Of a stretch of DNA of 64,000 nucleotides, positions 12,440 through 25,258 are shown piece by piece (position 1 is the first letter of the stretch; every line of letters starts with the position of its first letter). The translations under genes were made by a program, and so were the position numbers. Location: positions 52,593,631 through 52,657,630 of the forward strand of contig NC_068971.1 in the NCBI RefSeq assembly GCF_016808095.1, given 5' to 3'. Below the pieces are notes generated by a model. The model did no database searches. It was not told where the DNA came from and worked only from the letters and a program-made list of their open reading frames with translations. This stretch comes from Vigna angularis. Taxonomy: Eukaryota; Streptophyta; Magnoliopsida; Fabales; Fabaceae.

Positions 12440-14150
12440 CTAGGTAAGTTGGGAATCGGAAAGACAAGGGACGATTGGATTGCAGCGAAAGCAGGTCCCC
12501 TGTGCACCTGAGCATGATGCCTTTGCTTCACCTCCGTCTTCTTTCACTATGGAAATATGATCCAAAACGATGTCGTTGCAGCCTACATACGGATCACAAT
12601 TCAGTTCCACTGCACTGTCACTGCCGGTCGTTCCTTTCACGTTCCGGAAACTGACGTCACTTATTTTCACTGCACTTATCCCGTCAAGCAATCCCAAATA
12701 ATTCTGGTTGATAATCACCGGCCGCATCACTCCCACAACTTTAATATCTTCAAATACGATCTTCCTCGCATAACCCCGTCCTCCCTAGTCAAACAAAAAA
12801 CATCATCGTATTAATCATTTATTAATTCTCGTTTAACCTCTCTTCTAATAACTGCTCACCCTCCATGTCTTCAATCTCACTCCGTTCGTACTTCCCAGGA
12901 AGGTGCAATTCCGCACATGTATATTCTCAACTCTGGCATCATCTCCATTACGTCCCAGGCTCCCAATACTTTTTTTCATTCCAAACACACCACAAAGAAT
13001 TCAAAACACTCTTAATATTATAGTGAGAGGAAATTAATTAATTTATTATTTGGAATTGGACTTACCTGATGCCGTGGCCAGGTCCACAGAAAATATCACT
13101 TATATTGACGAAGGAAGTACCCGAGTTTATGGCGATGCAGTCATCACCTGTGATGAATATGTATTCATTAATAAATGGAAAGTGATGATGAACAGTGATA
13201 TACGAATGTAGGTTGATTAGTTACCGGTTTGAATGATGGAAGAGTGTATGAAGATGTTGGATGATCCAGAGATATCTATCCCGTCGGTGTTTGGACTTTG
13301 CATCGGTGCAGTGATGCGAACATGGGAGATTTCTAACCCATTGCACGTGTCTATGCTTATATGATTTCTGGGGCTGTTCTTGTGATGCATCGATCTAAGT
13401 CTTACATCTTTACAGTTATGGAAATGTAGAGCCTGCACATTTTGTTAAACGTTATTAGTTTCAATATCATATAGAGTTGCATTGGTCATGAATGTCTTAG
13501 ATTTGAATTTGAACGTACAGTGGGCCTTATGGAGACATCGGCGATGTTCCACCACGCAGCGCCTTGCCCATCAATCAGCCCTCCTCCCTCAATCACAAGA
13601 CCAGATATGTCTGAAAATTCTATCCATTTATTTTTTTCGTCCAAAAATTTCCAATCCCCATTGCTTTTAGGTGCTATGACAGTCCCCTCAAGCTGCATTC
13701 AAACATTTTATTCACACACAATATATAATCATATAAACGTACGTACGTGCAGAAATTACTACAAAAAACTGATTTTTCATTTACCCGAACTTCAATGGTT
13801 GCTGGATTGCAAGGACCCTTAAGCGACAGAGGTTGCAACATGAATGTTTTATTCCGGGGTATGACAAGTTTCGCCGTCTGCAGAGTTGCACCACACACGT
13901 CTTTCCATGCTTTCAAGAAAGCCTTTGAGAAATACATTGATTTATTATATACAGCATCAAACATATTTGTATGTGGAAAAAAATAAAATAAAGTGTATGA
14001 TCGAAAGTAGACAAAACATACTTTTGTATCATCAGTCTGGCCATTCCCTGTGGCACCGTAGCCAACAACGTCGAAAGTTGAACATTCTGTAGCACACAAG
14101 TTAGATGAAGCAATTACAAATACCAGAAGGACAACAAATAGAACCTTCAT
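12440..14150 (-). CDS. Polygalacturonase (GH28, secreted pectinase), 394 aa, 7 exons
   Basis: Minus-strand exons are 14150-14022, 13922-13785, 13692-13519, 13432-13225, 13147-13066, 12968-12860 and 12784-12440 (1185 bases, in frame). A signal peptide covers about residues 1-22 ([23 protein letters not shown]). The GH28 right-handed beta-helix follows, with all four active-site motifs: SPNTDG, TGDDC (split by intron 4), GHGISIGSLG (split by intron 5) and a VRLKTW block for RIK. It should hydrolyse alpha-1,4-galacturonan in cell walls; whether endo or exo is not resolved. The C-terminus is Cys-rich ([12 protein letters not shown]), as usual for plant members. A TATA box lies about 100 bases upstream. 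The catalytic set is complete, so the gene looks functional. It stands in a wide AT-rich area, unlike its more compact neighbours. Confidence 0.95.
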
Positions 14151-14247
14151 CTTTCAGATAGATATACAAAAAACAGAGTTGTTGGTGTTAAGTTAGCGAT
14201 CACAGGAAGATGTTTGTGAGGTGAAAATTGGACAGAGGATGCTAACT

Positions 14248-14253
14248 TTTATA
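14248..14253 (-). promoter_or_regulatory. Probable TATA box of the polygalacturonase gene
   Basis: On the minus strand this reads TATAAA within ATTTATTTATAAAAGTTAG, 98-103 bases upstream of the polygalacturonase ATG, a normal distance for a plant gene with a short leader. Use is inferred. Confidence 0.55.
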
Positions 14254-15436
14254 AATAAATAAGGAAAAATGTAATTCTCATTGTAATCAGAAATCAGAAA
14301 TAATAATCCCACTAATCACTAAACTAAATAATATCATCCCTCCAAAACCATATTTATCATCCTTCACCTTTCCAGATTATGGGCAATAATTGCGTTTGCA
14401 TTTCAATTACTTTCCAAAACATGGTGTGATTCCAAGTTACCATAAAAAAACTCACCACATGCAATAACATTTTATTTGAAACAAAATTCGTCATTTATTT
14501 TTACCATATGTGTAATTTACTGAACTAATGCATGATATATGAATTTAGAAAATGTAGTACTAAATAGAATTATCAGTTGGGTATTGCAAACGATATAAAT
14601 GGAAATTAATGCATGAAAACTAAATATCAACTTCACAGAAATAAAAAAAAAAAAGTCATTATTGTTCAACAGACAACCTAAAAGTAAAATATATTTTTAT
14701 ATAAATCTTCCATTTTTTTTCCACTTCTGTATCTTCTCAAGCAGATCCAAACATTATACATATAATATACTTTCAGCGTTGTTCATCAAATAAAACTAAA
14801 TTTAATTTGTTGTTTTCTTTACTTTAACCAAAAAAATGTAAAAGTAAACATTTATATTCCGAATCTTCCATTTACAAATTGTATATATATCTTCTCAAAT
14901 AAATAAAACAATATTTTCAGATATTCTAAATAACTTATTATCATATAAATTAGTCAACACACATTCATTCTCTTCCCTCTCTCTCTCTCCATCTAAATAA
15001 TAATTTCATTTATACCATTTATAATTTGGTAATATTGCGATCCACCATTAGTACAATTTCTAGAAAAACATATTTGTGACAACAGAATTTTGTTATTATT
15101 TTATACTAGTCATATCATATAGCATCTGTATTAATATTTTTATTATCATTTATTTTTGTAACAAAAACAATTAGTTCACTTTGAATAATATTAACCAAAT
15201 TTTATATGTTAAATAATAAAAAAAAGTCAAAATTAAATTAGAATTAATTCATTCAGACGTATAATTTATAAGAGAATATGGTTCAGTAGTAAATAGTTTG
15301 CTCTAACCATGTATAAATTAACATGACACTATTATTACATATTCCAATTTTAATGATTGATGTATTTTTCATCTAATAGAACATGTTTCAATGCAATAAT
15401 ATATAATGCAATTAATATAAAAAGAGAAAGGCATAC

Positions 15437-15470
<34 letters not shown>

Positions 15471-16160
15471 TTAAATATGTTTTTTATCATATAAATTATT
15501 GAATTTTATTTTTTTCCTTAGTAATTCTTTTTAACCTTTTCGTTTTTTGAAATAAATTCTGGTGCTAAAAAATACTTTAAATAACGTCATTGACATGAAC
15601 AGCACCACAAATTTATTTCACTTAAAAAGATCTTAAATTAAAATTGGGTATGTGTCAAATATACACGAATTGGTGGTAGATTCAAATAAGAAAACCACAA
15701 CAATATGTATCAAACAACCTCAATAACACAAATTCATAAATCTGATCCATATTTAATTTTTTTAATGATATAAATCAAAATCCCACATTATTTTAATTGA
15801 GTGATCATATATATTGTATATATTAATCAACATTATTTATTTTATTTATCTTGTTTATAACGAAACATATTTTTTTTAATACAAATAATAAATAAACTTT
15901 TTCATTTAATTATATTTTATAATATAAAAATATATATTAAATTTTTAAATATAGTTTTTAGTTTTTTTTGTCATTAATGAATTTTGTATGTATAATTCGA
16001 TTTTTGTCATTTATGAGCAGTGTTAAGTGAAGTATATTTCTTAAGTGACACTTGGCCTGAATGTACACCTGATTTTTTTTTTCTTTTATTTTAGCCCTCA
16101 ATAACATTTTTACAATTTGTTGTCGTCTTCAATTAAATTTTACAGTATATTTCTATTCTC
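14254..16160. other. AT-rich spacer, no gene seen
   Basis: This is extremely AT-rich sequence without a supported frame on either strand. It contains one compound microsatellite, listed separately, and a short CT run at about 14975-14990. Confidence 0.55.
15436..15471. repeat. Compound microsatellite (AT)n(GT)n
   Basis: About nine AT units pass directly into about eight GT units. The repeat is uninterrupted and is therefore likely to vary in length between accessions. Confidence 0.9.
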
Positions 16161-16162
16161 TA

Positions 16163-16475
16163 AGGCTTTGTTCACTTGAATGTATTTGAAGAAGAGTCAT
16201 TAAGTGAATTTGAGAGGATTTAAAAATAATTTTTTTTTTGTTTATTTGAGTGAATTTGGAGGTAAGCGAGAGTAGATTTGAAAGTAAATTTTTTTAATTT
16301 GTCACATCAATTAAATCCTACACTAATTCTCACAAATGTTGCTTCCAAATTCACTCTCATTTACCTATAAATTCACTCAAATAAATAACAACCAAATTTA
16401 TCTTCAAATCCACTCAATCACTGTCTCCCAAATCCATTATCTTCAAATCATTCTCAAATCCCTTCTGAAATAGAT
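16163..16475. mobile_element. Foldback/MITE-like inverted repeat, about 310 bp
   Basis: The two halves are imperfect reverse complements: the left arm at 16241-16265 (TTTATTTGAGTGAATTTGG...) matches the right arm at 16361-16387 read in reverse, and the similarity extends outward through GATTTGAA-type blocks to about 16163 and 16475. The short loop is non-coding. This is the form of a miniature inverted-repeat element or a foldback element. No clear target-site duplication was confirmed and the arms are diverged, so it is old. The family cannot be named. Confidence 0.6.
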
Positions 16476-18024
16476 CACACATATTTTTTTAAAATTTTGT
16501 CTTGTTTAACTGTATGAAAATCAACAAATACAAAGTTTTTTTTTGGGATTTTTTCATTTCCTTTAGGTTTCATCATCAAATAGAAAATATTTTAAAAAGA
16601 TAATAGCATAATATACTTAAAAAATTCCTTCAAGTAAAATGAAGAACCGTACTTCTTAGTTTAATGAGTGAATCATAATAAATTCTTCATGCAATCTTTT
16701 TATATCTTAATTCTTACATGTTTACGTTATGATCTCTTTTTTCCTGTATATTTTTTTATTTCATAATTTAAACTTGTAAACATCATAATTAACTTATTTA
16801 AAACTATAGAAGAAGGAAAAACTCAATTCAAATGAGCAATATTAAGGGTATTTGTCAGATAAAAGATGAGATTGTGAATAACAAAAAAGGAGGCTGTAAA
16901 AAGTAACAACGCGCAAAATTAAGTACATCTCTTAAAAGAGATTGAGTGATTGTTGGAAATTTTATTACATGATTTAAAATCTCCATATATGTCCATAATT
17001 CTGATTAATTTTGCAATAAAATGCAATTGATTTTTTTTAAGTAGTTAGTTAACAAAATCTAATACGTAAAATGACGAAATTCACGAAGAACAAAAAATAA
17101 ATAATGATTTGGTTGAATATATTCAGACCTGAAAATAGTTTTCTAAAAAAGTTTAATAAGAAGGATTGGCTTGGTCATTTTACTTTTGTAATTTTTAAAA
17201 TAAATAAATACTCTCGTATTAGCTGAAATCCAAAATCTTACTCTCATTTTGGTTATTTAAAAAACTGAAAAAAGAAATATTTACCAAAATCAGAAACCTA
17301 ATTTTAAATAATATTTTTTTATGAAAATCTTGATTATCAAAGTATTAGATTAGGAAGTTCACTTATGAATTATGAGTCCAATATAAAGGATTATCCAAAA
17401 CTTTAAAATTATGAATTAATGAGTCTTTTTTATTTATTATGTTTTACTCACATTTGGATTGACTCAACACTAATACACTAATGAAGAAACACAAAAAGTT
17501 TAGTTTGGAGAGGTTCAAAAAGAAATAATTAAGAAAGATAAAATAAAGGTATTTAATTAAAATGGTGAAAGTAGAAAGAAAAAAGGAAGTTGGATTTAGA
17601 CCGGTGGTCATCGTTGATTTAGAGTGAAATGAATGTGTTAGGTTTGGAAGGTAGAAGCGTGTCTGTTCTGGGTGATGCAGGATAGTCAAAGTCAAACGTT
17701 GGAGAAAAACATTTTCATCACCTTAATCAATATGCATTTATCTTTCACACAGCGACTTAAGTAAAAGGATTAGATAATAATATATGATTAAATAGACAAC
17801 AGTAAGAGGTGTTGCATGGTAAAGAAAATGGTAAGTCGGTGAATTGGTGTTTACGGAAGCATCGATCCGGTAGGGGTTCGTTAACAGAGACAAAGTAAAA
17901 GTCAACTGTACTTACGTAAGATCAAATAGGAATAGGAATAGGAATAGGAATAAGAAGTTGCGTGTTTTTGTGTTTTGTTTTGTGTTGTGTTGGGTTGGGT
18001 TGTATCTATCATCAGAAGAAGAAA
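16476..18024 (+). promoter_or_regulatory. AT-rich spacer and upstream region of HSFA5
   Basis: No gene is seen. The last 150 bases form the HSFA5 leader and contain a tandem hexamer GGAATA at about 17929-17953, listed as a repeat. I looked for heat shock elements (alternating nGAAn at 5-base steps) and did not find a convincing one. Confidence 0.45.
17929..17955 (+). repeat. Hexanucleotide repeat (GGAATA), about four copies, in HSFA5 leader
   Basis: The unit GGAATA/AGGAAT repeats about four times and ends in an imperfect copy. It lies 70-95 bases upstream of the HSFA5 start codon, so it is probably transcribed into the 5' UTR. The 6-base spacing does not make a heat shock element. Confidence 0.8.
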
Positions 18025-19608
18025 ATGGAGGGAACAGGGTCAGGATCAGGTTCGTCAGGTCCGGCAGCTCCGGCAGGTCCAGCACCGTTCCTACTGAAGA
18101 CATACGAGATGGTGGATGATTCATCGACGGAGGAAATAGTATCGTGGAGTTCCAACAACAACACCTTCATCGTTTGGAACCCTGCTGAATTTTCTCGCCT
18201 TCTTCTTCCCACTTTTTTCAAACACAACAACTTCTCCAGCTTCATCCGTCAGCTTAACACCTATGTATCTATCTCTCTCTCTCTCTCTGCATGCATCATG
18301 CCATTCTCTTTTTCTGCTTATATCATGGCAGAGTTATTCATTCGTGTCATTACATATATATATTATACTCTGCCTCTGAATTCAAAATTGTTTAAAATGA
18401 AACAACGATTGATTTCTTTTGCGTACTATTGAGCTCTGCCAAATTTCCCTACGCACCTCTATTGTCAGGGATTTAGAAAAGTACACCCTGAGCGATGGGA
18501 GTTTGCTAATGAAGATTTTGTGAAAGATCAAAAGCATCTTCTAAAGAATATTCACCGCAGGAAACCTATCCACAGTCACTCACTCACACAACCCCTCGTG
18601 GATTCGGAAAGGTCCGCATTTGAGGAACAGATAGAGAAACTTTCACGCGACAAGGCCACCATTCAATCCAATATTTTCCGCTTCAAACAACACCACTCCG
18701 CTGCCAAGACTTATCTTCAAGATCTGCTTCTGCGATTGGATGGCATGGAGGAGAGGCAGCAAAATTTGCTCACCTTCTTTCAAAACGCTCTTCACAATCC
18801 TACTCTTCTTCAACAGATCACTCGCAAAATCGAGTCCATGGATTTGCTGGCTTATAACAAGAAAAGGCGATTACCTCGTCGGCTTGATGATCGTGACCAC
18901 GTTGCTGGAAACACCTTTGTTGAATGTTTTGGAACGGAATTTGGAAATGTTTCTCATCAAGAATTCTCCGATAAACTCACACTGGAACTGTCACCTGCTG
19001 TTTCAGAAATGAACTTGGTGGTGTCGTGTAGTACACAGAGTTCAAATGAAGATGGAGAAAGCCCACATAATATGATGCTACCTGAGATAGCAGAGATTGC
19101 ACAGACCGGAGAGTCTCTTAATTTTGAGATGCATTCCTGTTTATCACGAACCGCCACAGCTACCGAGAGCCCCAAATTGGACTCAAATAATGAAGATGGT
19201 GACAGTTATATATCCTGTCTTTTGAATCTATCTCTGGCATCTTCTCCACTACAAGCCAAGAGAAACACATTCCCAGATAGATCCCCATCCCTAATAGACT
19301 GTCCAGAATTTGGCAAATTGGATGGATCAAAGTTTTGTGCCGATGATATTAAAGAATATGACGCTGGAGCCTCTTCAAGCAGAAGTCTAAACGAGGTCAG
19401 TAATTTAGCCGAGGCTACCCCAACTGCTCCAGTTAGAGTAAATGATGTGTTCTGGGAACAGTTCCTTACTGAAAGACCAGGTTGTTCTGACACCGAAGGC
19501 TCAATGTCCACCCACAAAGTAAATGCTTATGTTGCTGATCAAGATGAAGGGCGATCCGTTCATGGAATCTCTGGAAATGTTATGGACATGGATCAGCTCA
19601 CACTCTGA
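18025..19608 (+). CDS. HSFA5: Heat stress transcription factor A-5 (HSFA5), 459 aa, 2 exons
   Basis: Exons are 18025-18264 and 18469-19608; the intron splits the DNA-binding domain at NTY|GFRK, the conserved HSF intron site. The domain runs from about residue 21 ([12 protein letters not shown]) to 113 ([10 protein letters not shown]). The oligomerisation region with class A-type HR-A/B spacing follows at about 128-200 ([13 protein letters not shown] ... [12 protein letters not shown]). A nuclear signal NKKRRLPRR lies near 210, an AHA activation motif [13 protein letters not shown] near 406, and a leucine-rich export signal (MDMDQLTL) at the very end. These features and the conserved LRLELSPA-like and SSNEDGESP blocks match HSFA5; in other plants HSFA5 binds HSFA4 and represses its activity. 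The Gly/Ser/Pro-rich N-terminus is normal for the group. The intron begins with a CT microsatellite at about 18269-18288. Confidence 0.95.
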
Positions 19609-21473
19609 CCATATTGTACTGGATCCTTAATACTAGTTTTGATATTGGTATGTGAGTTTTGCATGATAGATTAAACATACTATTTGAAACTTGACATCGA
19701 TTTTTATGCCTATTTTGTGTAAAATATGGATAATCTGCACTTCTCTTGGACACATTATCACTGATGTATACGAGGTACTAGCTTGTTACGTGACAGTTTT
19801 TGTAGACATTAATGTTCAGAATGTTTTTATTTAACAGAGTCAGAAAACATTGTGAATAATTGCGTGGTATTTCTTTGTCGGATGGGTAGTAAAAGTTTGA
19901 ATTGGAAATGCATTGTTTTCGGTTCTGCGTTTTGATTGCCACTTCTGTACTGCATTTCTTTCCATTTTTATGTTTAGACGACATAAGTTAAATCATATCA
20001 TTCTATTCCCGTAATATGATGGAAAGTTGGGGTGACATCAGCAACAAATAAAACTCTTGATTTCTGAGCCGTGTTAGTGCTGTATAAAATGAACAAGATG
20101 CTATTTTTAATTCAGTCGTACTCGTTGTTACTTGATCGAGACTGTTGAACACGATAACGAGAATGTCTGATGTCGTTACATATTTGAAGAGGCAGAAAAG
20201 CACAATAATTTGTTACTTTCTTCGAGCCACATACATATGTCTTACATTTCTGTTTTACTAAGATGTAGGACTTCTTGCACTGTAAACTTCATTTTCCACG
20301 GTAATTCAATCATTGTTTTATAGGTACTACTTTTTGTTTTCCAAATTTACAAATAAACACACCTTAATTTACTTTTATTGTCCGAAATGCATAAGTTTAT
20401 CTTTATCAAAGTTAACTACCTTATTACAAATGCTCTCTGCCTGGCCAGTTTGCTTGCTTCATTTTTATTTCCTATCGATTGGAAAAGGTTTATTCACACA
20501 TAACAAAATGGTCTATCAGTACACTTTTCTGGTTAACATATTTTAACTCAAAGGGTTTATTCTTAATTGTTTCAGTTTAACTTTAGTTTTCCGTATCCTT
20601 TCTCCATTCTTGCTTTTCTTTTTTGTTTCAGCATTCTCGGTAGCCTTTTTGGACTGTTAAAACTGTCATTTTATTGTCTTTGTGAATCACTCTGTGATCA
20701 ATAATTCAGTCAGATTAGATTTGTAGTTTCAGAGAAGTAATGTTTTGAGAATTTATTTTTTATATAATTAATCGACGGATTTTTTCTATAAAAATATATG
20801 AACTACAATAGTAATAGTATTTGAATTTGTCAATTACGTTTTGAAAAGTGATTAGTTATGCGATTGTTAATGTATTTTATTTTCTGGGGGATGGTTTTTG
20901 AGTCGTAAAAGGATTCTTCTTTGGTGTGTATGCAATTTTTTATTAAAAGAATTTAACATCCAGAAGGAAATTGACTCTTTGACTGTGATATGAAAGATAC
21001 CTACAATGCGCATACAAAAAAAGAACTTGTGTATTTCTACTGTGTTCCTAATACACCACGAGAAGAAATTCAAATATATTTGAGGAAAACACTATTTATG
21101 GGGAAAGTGAAAAACAAGTAAGACAAATAAGAGGTAATTAAGGGAGAAAGATTGAGTGATGAATTGAATAATGAAGCATTGATGTTATGTGATGAGAGGA
21201 TGATGAAACTAAACCTAACCAATCTGAAAAAATGAATAAAATTAGTGAGTGTGTACTAATTCTGGAATGTAATCATTTATCTCATTCTGCGTTGCTGACA
21301 GTAATGATGGCACTAATATGGTTGACTAGTTGTAACACAACATCTGCTTATGCTATGCTATGCTATGCTACTGTGCTGCGCCACTCCTACACCTACTGCC
21401 CCATTTATAACCCTCCAGCAATCACGCATCTCACTTTCACTGACTCAAAAACAAAAGATCTCAAAACACAAGC
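19609..21473. other. HSFA5 3' flank and RALF upstream region
   Basis: No gene is seen. The first 100 or so bases should be HSFA5 3' UTR. The middle is AT-rich. At 21351-21370 there is a pentamer run (CTATG, about four copies) in the RALF promoter, followed by the TATA box listed separately. Confidence 0.5.
21404..21410 (+). promoter_or_regulatory. Probable TATA box of the RALF gene
   Basis: The sequence TTTATAA lies in a CCATTTATAACC context 64-70 bases before the RALF ATG. It is followed by a CA/CT-rich leader with several possible transcription starts. Use is inferred. Confidence 0.55.
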
Positions 21474-21860
21474 ATGTCCCAACCCAGATTCCTCTCCATT
21501 GTCTCCCTCTGTCTCACCCTTCTTCTGCTCCACGCCCATCTTCCAATCTGCAACGGCCTATCGTTTGTGGACCTCAATTTGTTGAAACAAAATGAAATGG
21601 CTGTGATGACCAAAAGGGTTTGCACCAAAACCATTGGAGAGTGTCTGAGTTTGACCGACCCAGACATGGATTCGGAGACCAACAGAAGAGTTCTGGAAAT
21701 GCAGAGAAAGTACATTAGCTATGAGACACTCAAGAAAGACATGGTTCCCTGTGACAGGGCTGGAGCTTCTTACTACAATTGTCATGCAATACCAGCCCAT
21801 CCTTATAATAGAGGCTGTGAGGTAATTACTGCATGTAGAGGTCACGACATCAAGACTTGA
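21474..21860 (+). CDS. Rapid alkalinization factor (RALF) peptide precursor, 128 aa
   Basis: This is an intronless secreted prepropeptide. A signal peptide spans about residues 1-28 (LCLTLLLLHAHLPICNG). The S1P-type processing site RRVL lies near residue 71, after an acidic propeptide. The mature part carries the YISY motif, needed in known RALFs for receptor binding, and four cysteines in RALF spacing (VPC, YNC, GCE, TAC). RALFs bind FERONIA-family receptor kinases and LRX/LLG partners at the cell surface and control wall growth and pH. The KYISYETLKKDMVPC form and the tail after the last Cys (RGHDIKT) recall RALFL24/RALFL31 of Arabidopsis, in line with the gene's position. A second ATG is not close, so the start is clear. 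The N-terminal part is shorter than in some members. Confidence 0.93.
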   Translation: MSQPRFLSIVSLCLTLLLLHAHLPICNGLSFVDLNLLKQNEMAVMTKRVCTKTIGECLSLTDPDMDSETNRRVLEMQRKYISYETLKKDMVPCDRAGASYYNCHAIPAHPYNRGCEVITACRGHDIKT

Positions 21861-24800
21861 TAGGTTAGAACTCACAATGAAATGGGGGAAACTCTTCTCT
21901 GTTCTCTTTTCCCCTTTCTTTCCCCCCATTAGCTTTCCTTTGTAGTTAAGATCACCCCCTTTAAATGCTTTCTGTTTTACTTTTGAACATTTATATGACC
22001 GGCGTGTCTATGAAAGTATCGATTTTTCTTTCCCAGAAGATGCTTATTTGTTACAGATACGATTAGAAGTTGTGGTTATTGTTTTAATTTGGTGATATCA
22101 TTTTGTTGGAAGCAGGGTCTGGAAAAATTAAACGATATCCTTTTTAGCAAAACAGAAAAAAAAAAATTATCCATACAACAATTTAGCATGGGGATTAGTT
22201 GCAGCGTTTAACTTTTTCCTTGAGATTAATTTGGTCTTCCATTGTTGGGTTGGGATAGAAAATGCTAAGAGGGATAATTATTTTCCCAGAAGCTAGGTTT
22301 TTCTTGAAGTTCTGTTGTCAGCAAATGTCAAGTTTTAGAGTGGAATTGGAAAAATCAATCGCATGAGGCGATGGAAAGAATACTTTTATTTGATTTAATA
22401 GGAGATAATGAAACAAACCAACCTTCTAGTGTAGAAGATAGCTCCTAATATAAACCAGATGTTGATTGCAGGGGAAAAGAAGTTGATTTCTTCATGTGGG
22501 TCGACAAAATAACATCTAAAAAAATGAATTGCAAAACCACCTCATTTAAAACAATCCCTTATTGCCTGTTTCCATTTTGCCCTGATCTAATTTTAGACTA
22601 TTGAGTACTACTGTGGGATCTTGAATCTATACAGCCGCAGGTTTTTCAATTCTACTTTTCTTTACTCTCTTGAATGTTACCGGAGCAAGATTTTGTGGAT
22701 CAAACGCAAGCTATCATGTCTTATTGTTTAAAACAGGACTATGCTAATCTTGGTCACCTAAGTAGCCTTTGCAGTTTGAATAGTTAACCAAGTTATGTAA
22801 CTTAATTTTGAAGCTTAACCCAGATAGGAACTTAAATCCGAAGTAAAAAGCACAATCAATCCATCATTAAAGTCGAGGTGTCTGATAGGAAAGTCTGTAG
22901 TTCCATACTCTTTGTGACCTGCGAGTTTTAATTATATAACGTGACTTAAGAAATGTTTAGTAGACAGCATCTAGCATCATCTCTTCTGCAGTGCTTGTAT
23001 CTGGGGCTAATGTTGGCGTAGTAACCAGAGAACAGGAGAGTGAAAAGTTGGAGGAAACATTTTTAAGAATCAATTAACAAATAGACCAAGATAAAGTATG
23101 ACAAAAAACATTTTTTTTCCAAAATTTAGTCATCAAAGCTGTCTGTCACTGGCTTTTGCCAATTAGCACCAGACTTGACAGGCAGTTGCATCTAATACTG
23201 CTTTTGAGGTTTCTGATAAGGTAAGAAAAGATGTTACTTGCCATCCTTTTTCTGAACTAGTGGCTTTCGGATCTTTTGTTACTGTTGTTGTAGGTTGACT
23301 GTTCAGAAAATTAAAAACCATTTCTTACGCATATATGTTAGGTGATCAATGTTTTTCTACTTCTATGTTACCTTAATAGGAATTATTTTCCTTGGGTACA
23401 AAGGCACTCTGATTTCCCATTCCTCCTTTAGCTTATTTAACCACATCAATTCATTGTTGCAGAGTGTTATGTAACAGAGTACCATCCCTTCCGAAAATAG
23501 AAGGATCAATTCCTTCATTCGACTTTATAGCAATTACATCCAACTGGCTCGTACAATTTCTTTCTCCACGTCATAAAGTTGGATGATATTGCTTGTGATT
23601 ATTGTCAGAATATGAAAGATGTATACTTGTCAAAATAAGCTTCTATGGCATTATATTATCTAGTTTTTGCCTGGATATGGTAAATAATAATGTGTTAGTC
23701 GTTGTTGGTTGTTTTAAATGGTAACATCTCTGTAAAGTAGCTTACACGGCGGTCATATTTTTCAATGCATGGTAGTAAAAATTTGCCTAAAATGATAGAA
23801 TCTGGACAGAAGTTGGAAAGATGTTGAGCAGGTTCTAAACATTATTCACAAACAATTAAATATTGTTGTGCTATGTCTGGTCACTTGTGGGATTTTCATG
23901 GGACCCTTGTCCAACTGTATTTGTAAGAACCGAAGATGATCCATGTGGCGTTGTTAGAATAGTGTGAATGTGAAATGTAGAAAAGCTAAAAGGCTTAGTT
24001 TGAAAACTTTGACTTGGCTCATTAGATTTGAAATGAATGTTAGAATCTGTAAACGTGAATCTTGGTTTTGTTAGGTGGAAACCATTTTGAAGCTTCTAAA
24101 CGCAGTTATGATGATGGCTTGATCATTGCTGCTATTGGTATTGGGTGGGCGCAATCATGCTGTGCAATGTGCATGAGTGAGTGCGTCTGCTGGATCCAAT
24201 TTTAAGCATCCCAACTCTACCCACTTTCTCCATTATTTTTCTTTACAAAATAATAGACCTATTAGCATTGGTGAGGTTAGGATTAACAGGTTCTTAAAAA
24301 AAAATCAATTTTAAATTGAATAAATATTTTTATTAGGCATATATAAAATCCAACATAAAATATCTGCATAAACATCCTGATAGTAGAGTGGAGCTACAAT
24401 GAGTCGATCAAAGTTTTTTTTTTGAAACATTTGATTTTAATTTGAATTCGCACCATCATATATTTATTAAGTTTTTCAAGAATTTTTTTATAGTTTTTAA
24501 TATGAATATATCACATATTTTACTACTTTTAAAACAAACGTATGTGTTGATTTTGATCCATTTCTCAATCTTATTCAGCTTATTCTTAACAATATGCCAC
24601 CGGAACTCTTCATCTGCAAACTATTTCAGACTCTCCACTCCAGGACTTTCAACTTCAAACCATTTTTTTAGCTCATTTCCAACCACAATATCTTAAAATA
24701 AGAGAATGAAACAACACTTGATGTCCTCTTACTATATCAATGCAATATATAATAAGAAGCTTCTTATTTTACATGATATTAATCAATCTTTGAGTTCAAC

Positions 24801-25258
24801 TGATAACATAAATTTCAGTGACGTGATGTTCTGGAGAAAATTATATCAGCAGGTTAGTTGAAGCGTTTGAAATAAAACACGAGGACATCATAGAATTATA
24901 AAATTGGATGTAGACAGACACTTTAATTTGTGTGCTGAACGGGATTGGTGTACTTGGTTAGAGCTAACAGGGAGTTTCAGTTTCAGTTTCAGCGACCACA
25001 TGAAAACGATTTAGAAAACATAACTTGTGAGAGACGGTTTGGAAGGAGACGTCAAATAACAAGATTTTTTTTTTCTGAATTTTTGCATATTCTGTTTCGA
25101 ATATGAAGGATGGACTAGAATAAATATGATAGCTGCTAAGTCATAACACACACAGCCGCAGCAGACCCATTTGGTCGTATTGTGATCCTAGGAAAAGAAA
25201 AATACAAAGATTCTAGCAGAAATTTGAAAAAGGATGTTTGTCTTGATTGTCCCTCTGA
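21861..25258. other. 3.4 kb spacer, no gene supported
   Basis: The first 150 bases are probably RALF 3' UTR. The rest has a base composition less extreme than the neighbouring AT deserts and could hold a non-coding transcript, but I see no tRNA, hairpin precursor or family-level protein match. A 44-codon open stretch ending at 24205 encodes a Cys-rich tail without its own ATG. A GTTTCA triplet repeat lies at about 24973-24991. Confidence 0.45.

Noticed and set aside
17929..17955. GGAATA repeats as a heat shock element upstream of HSFA5
   Set aside because: Heat shock elements need inverted GAA/TTC units at 5-base steps; here GAA recurs in one direction at 6-base steps.
24442..24696. 84-codon Phe/Ile-rich frame
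   Set aside because: AT-rich chance frame; no signal, domain or family pattern beyond composition.
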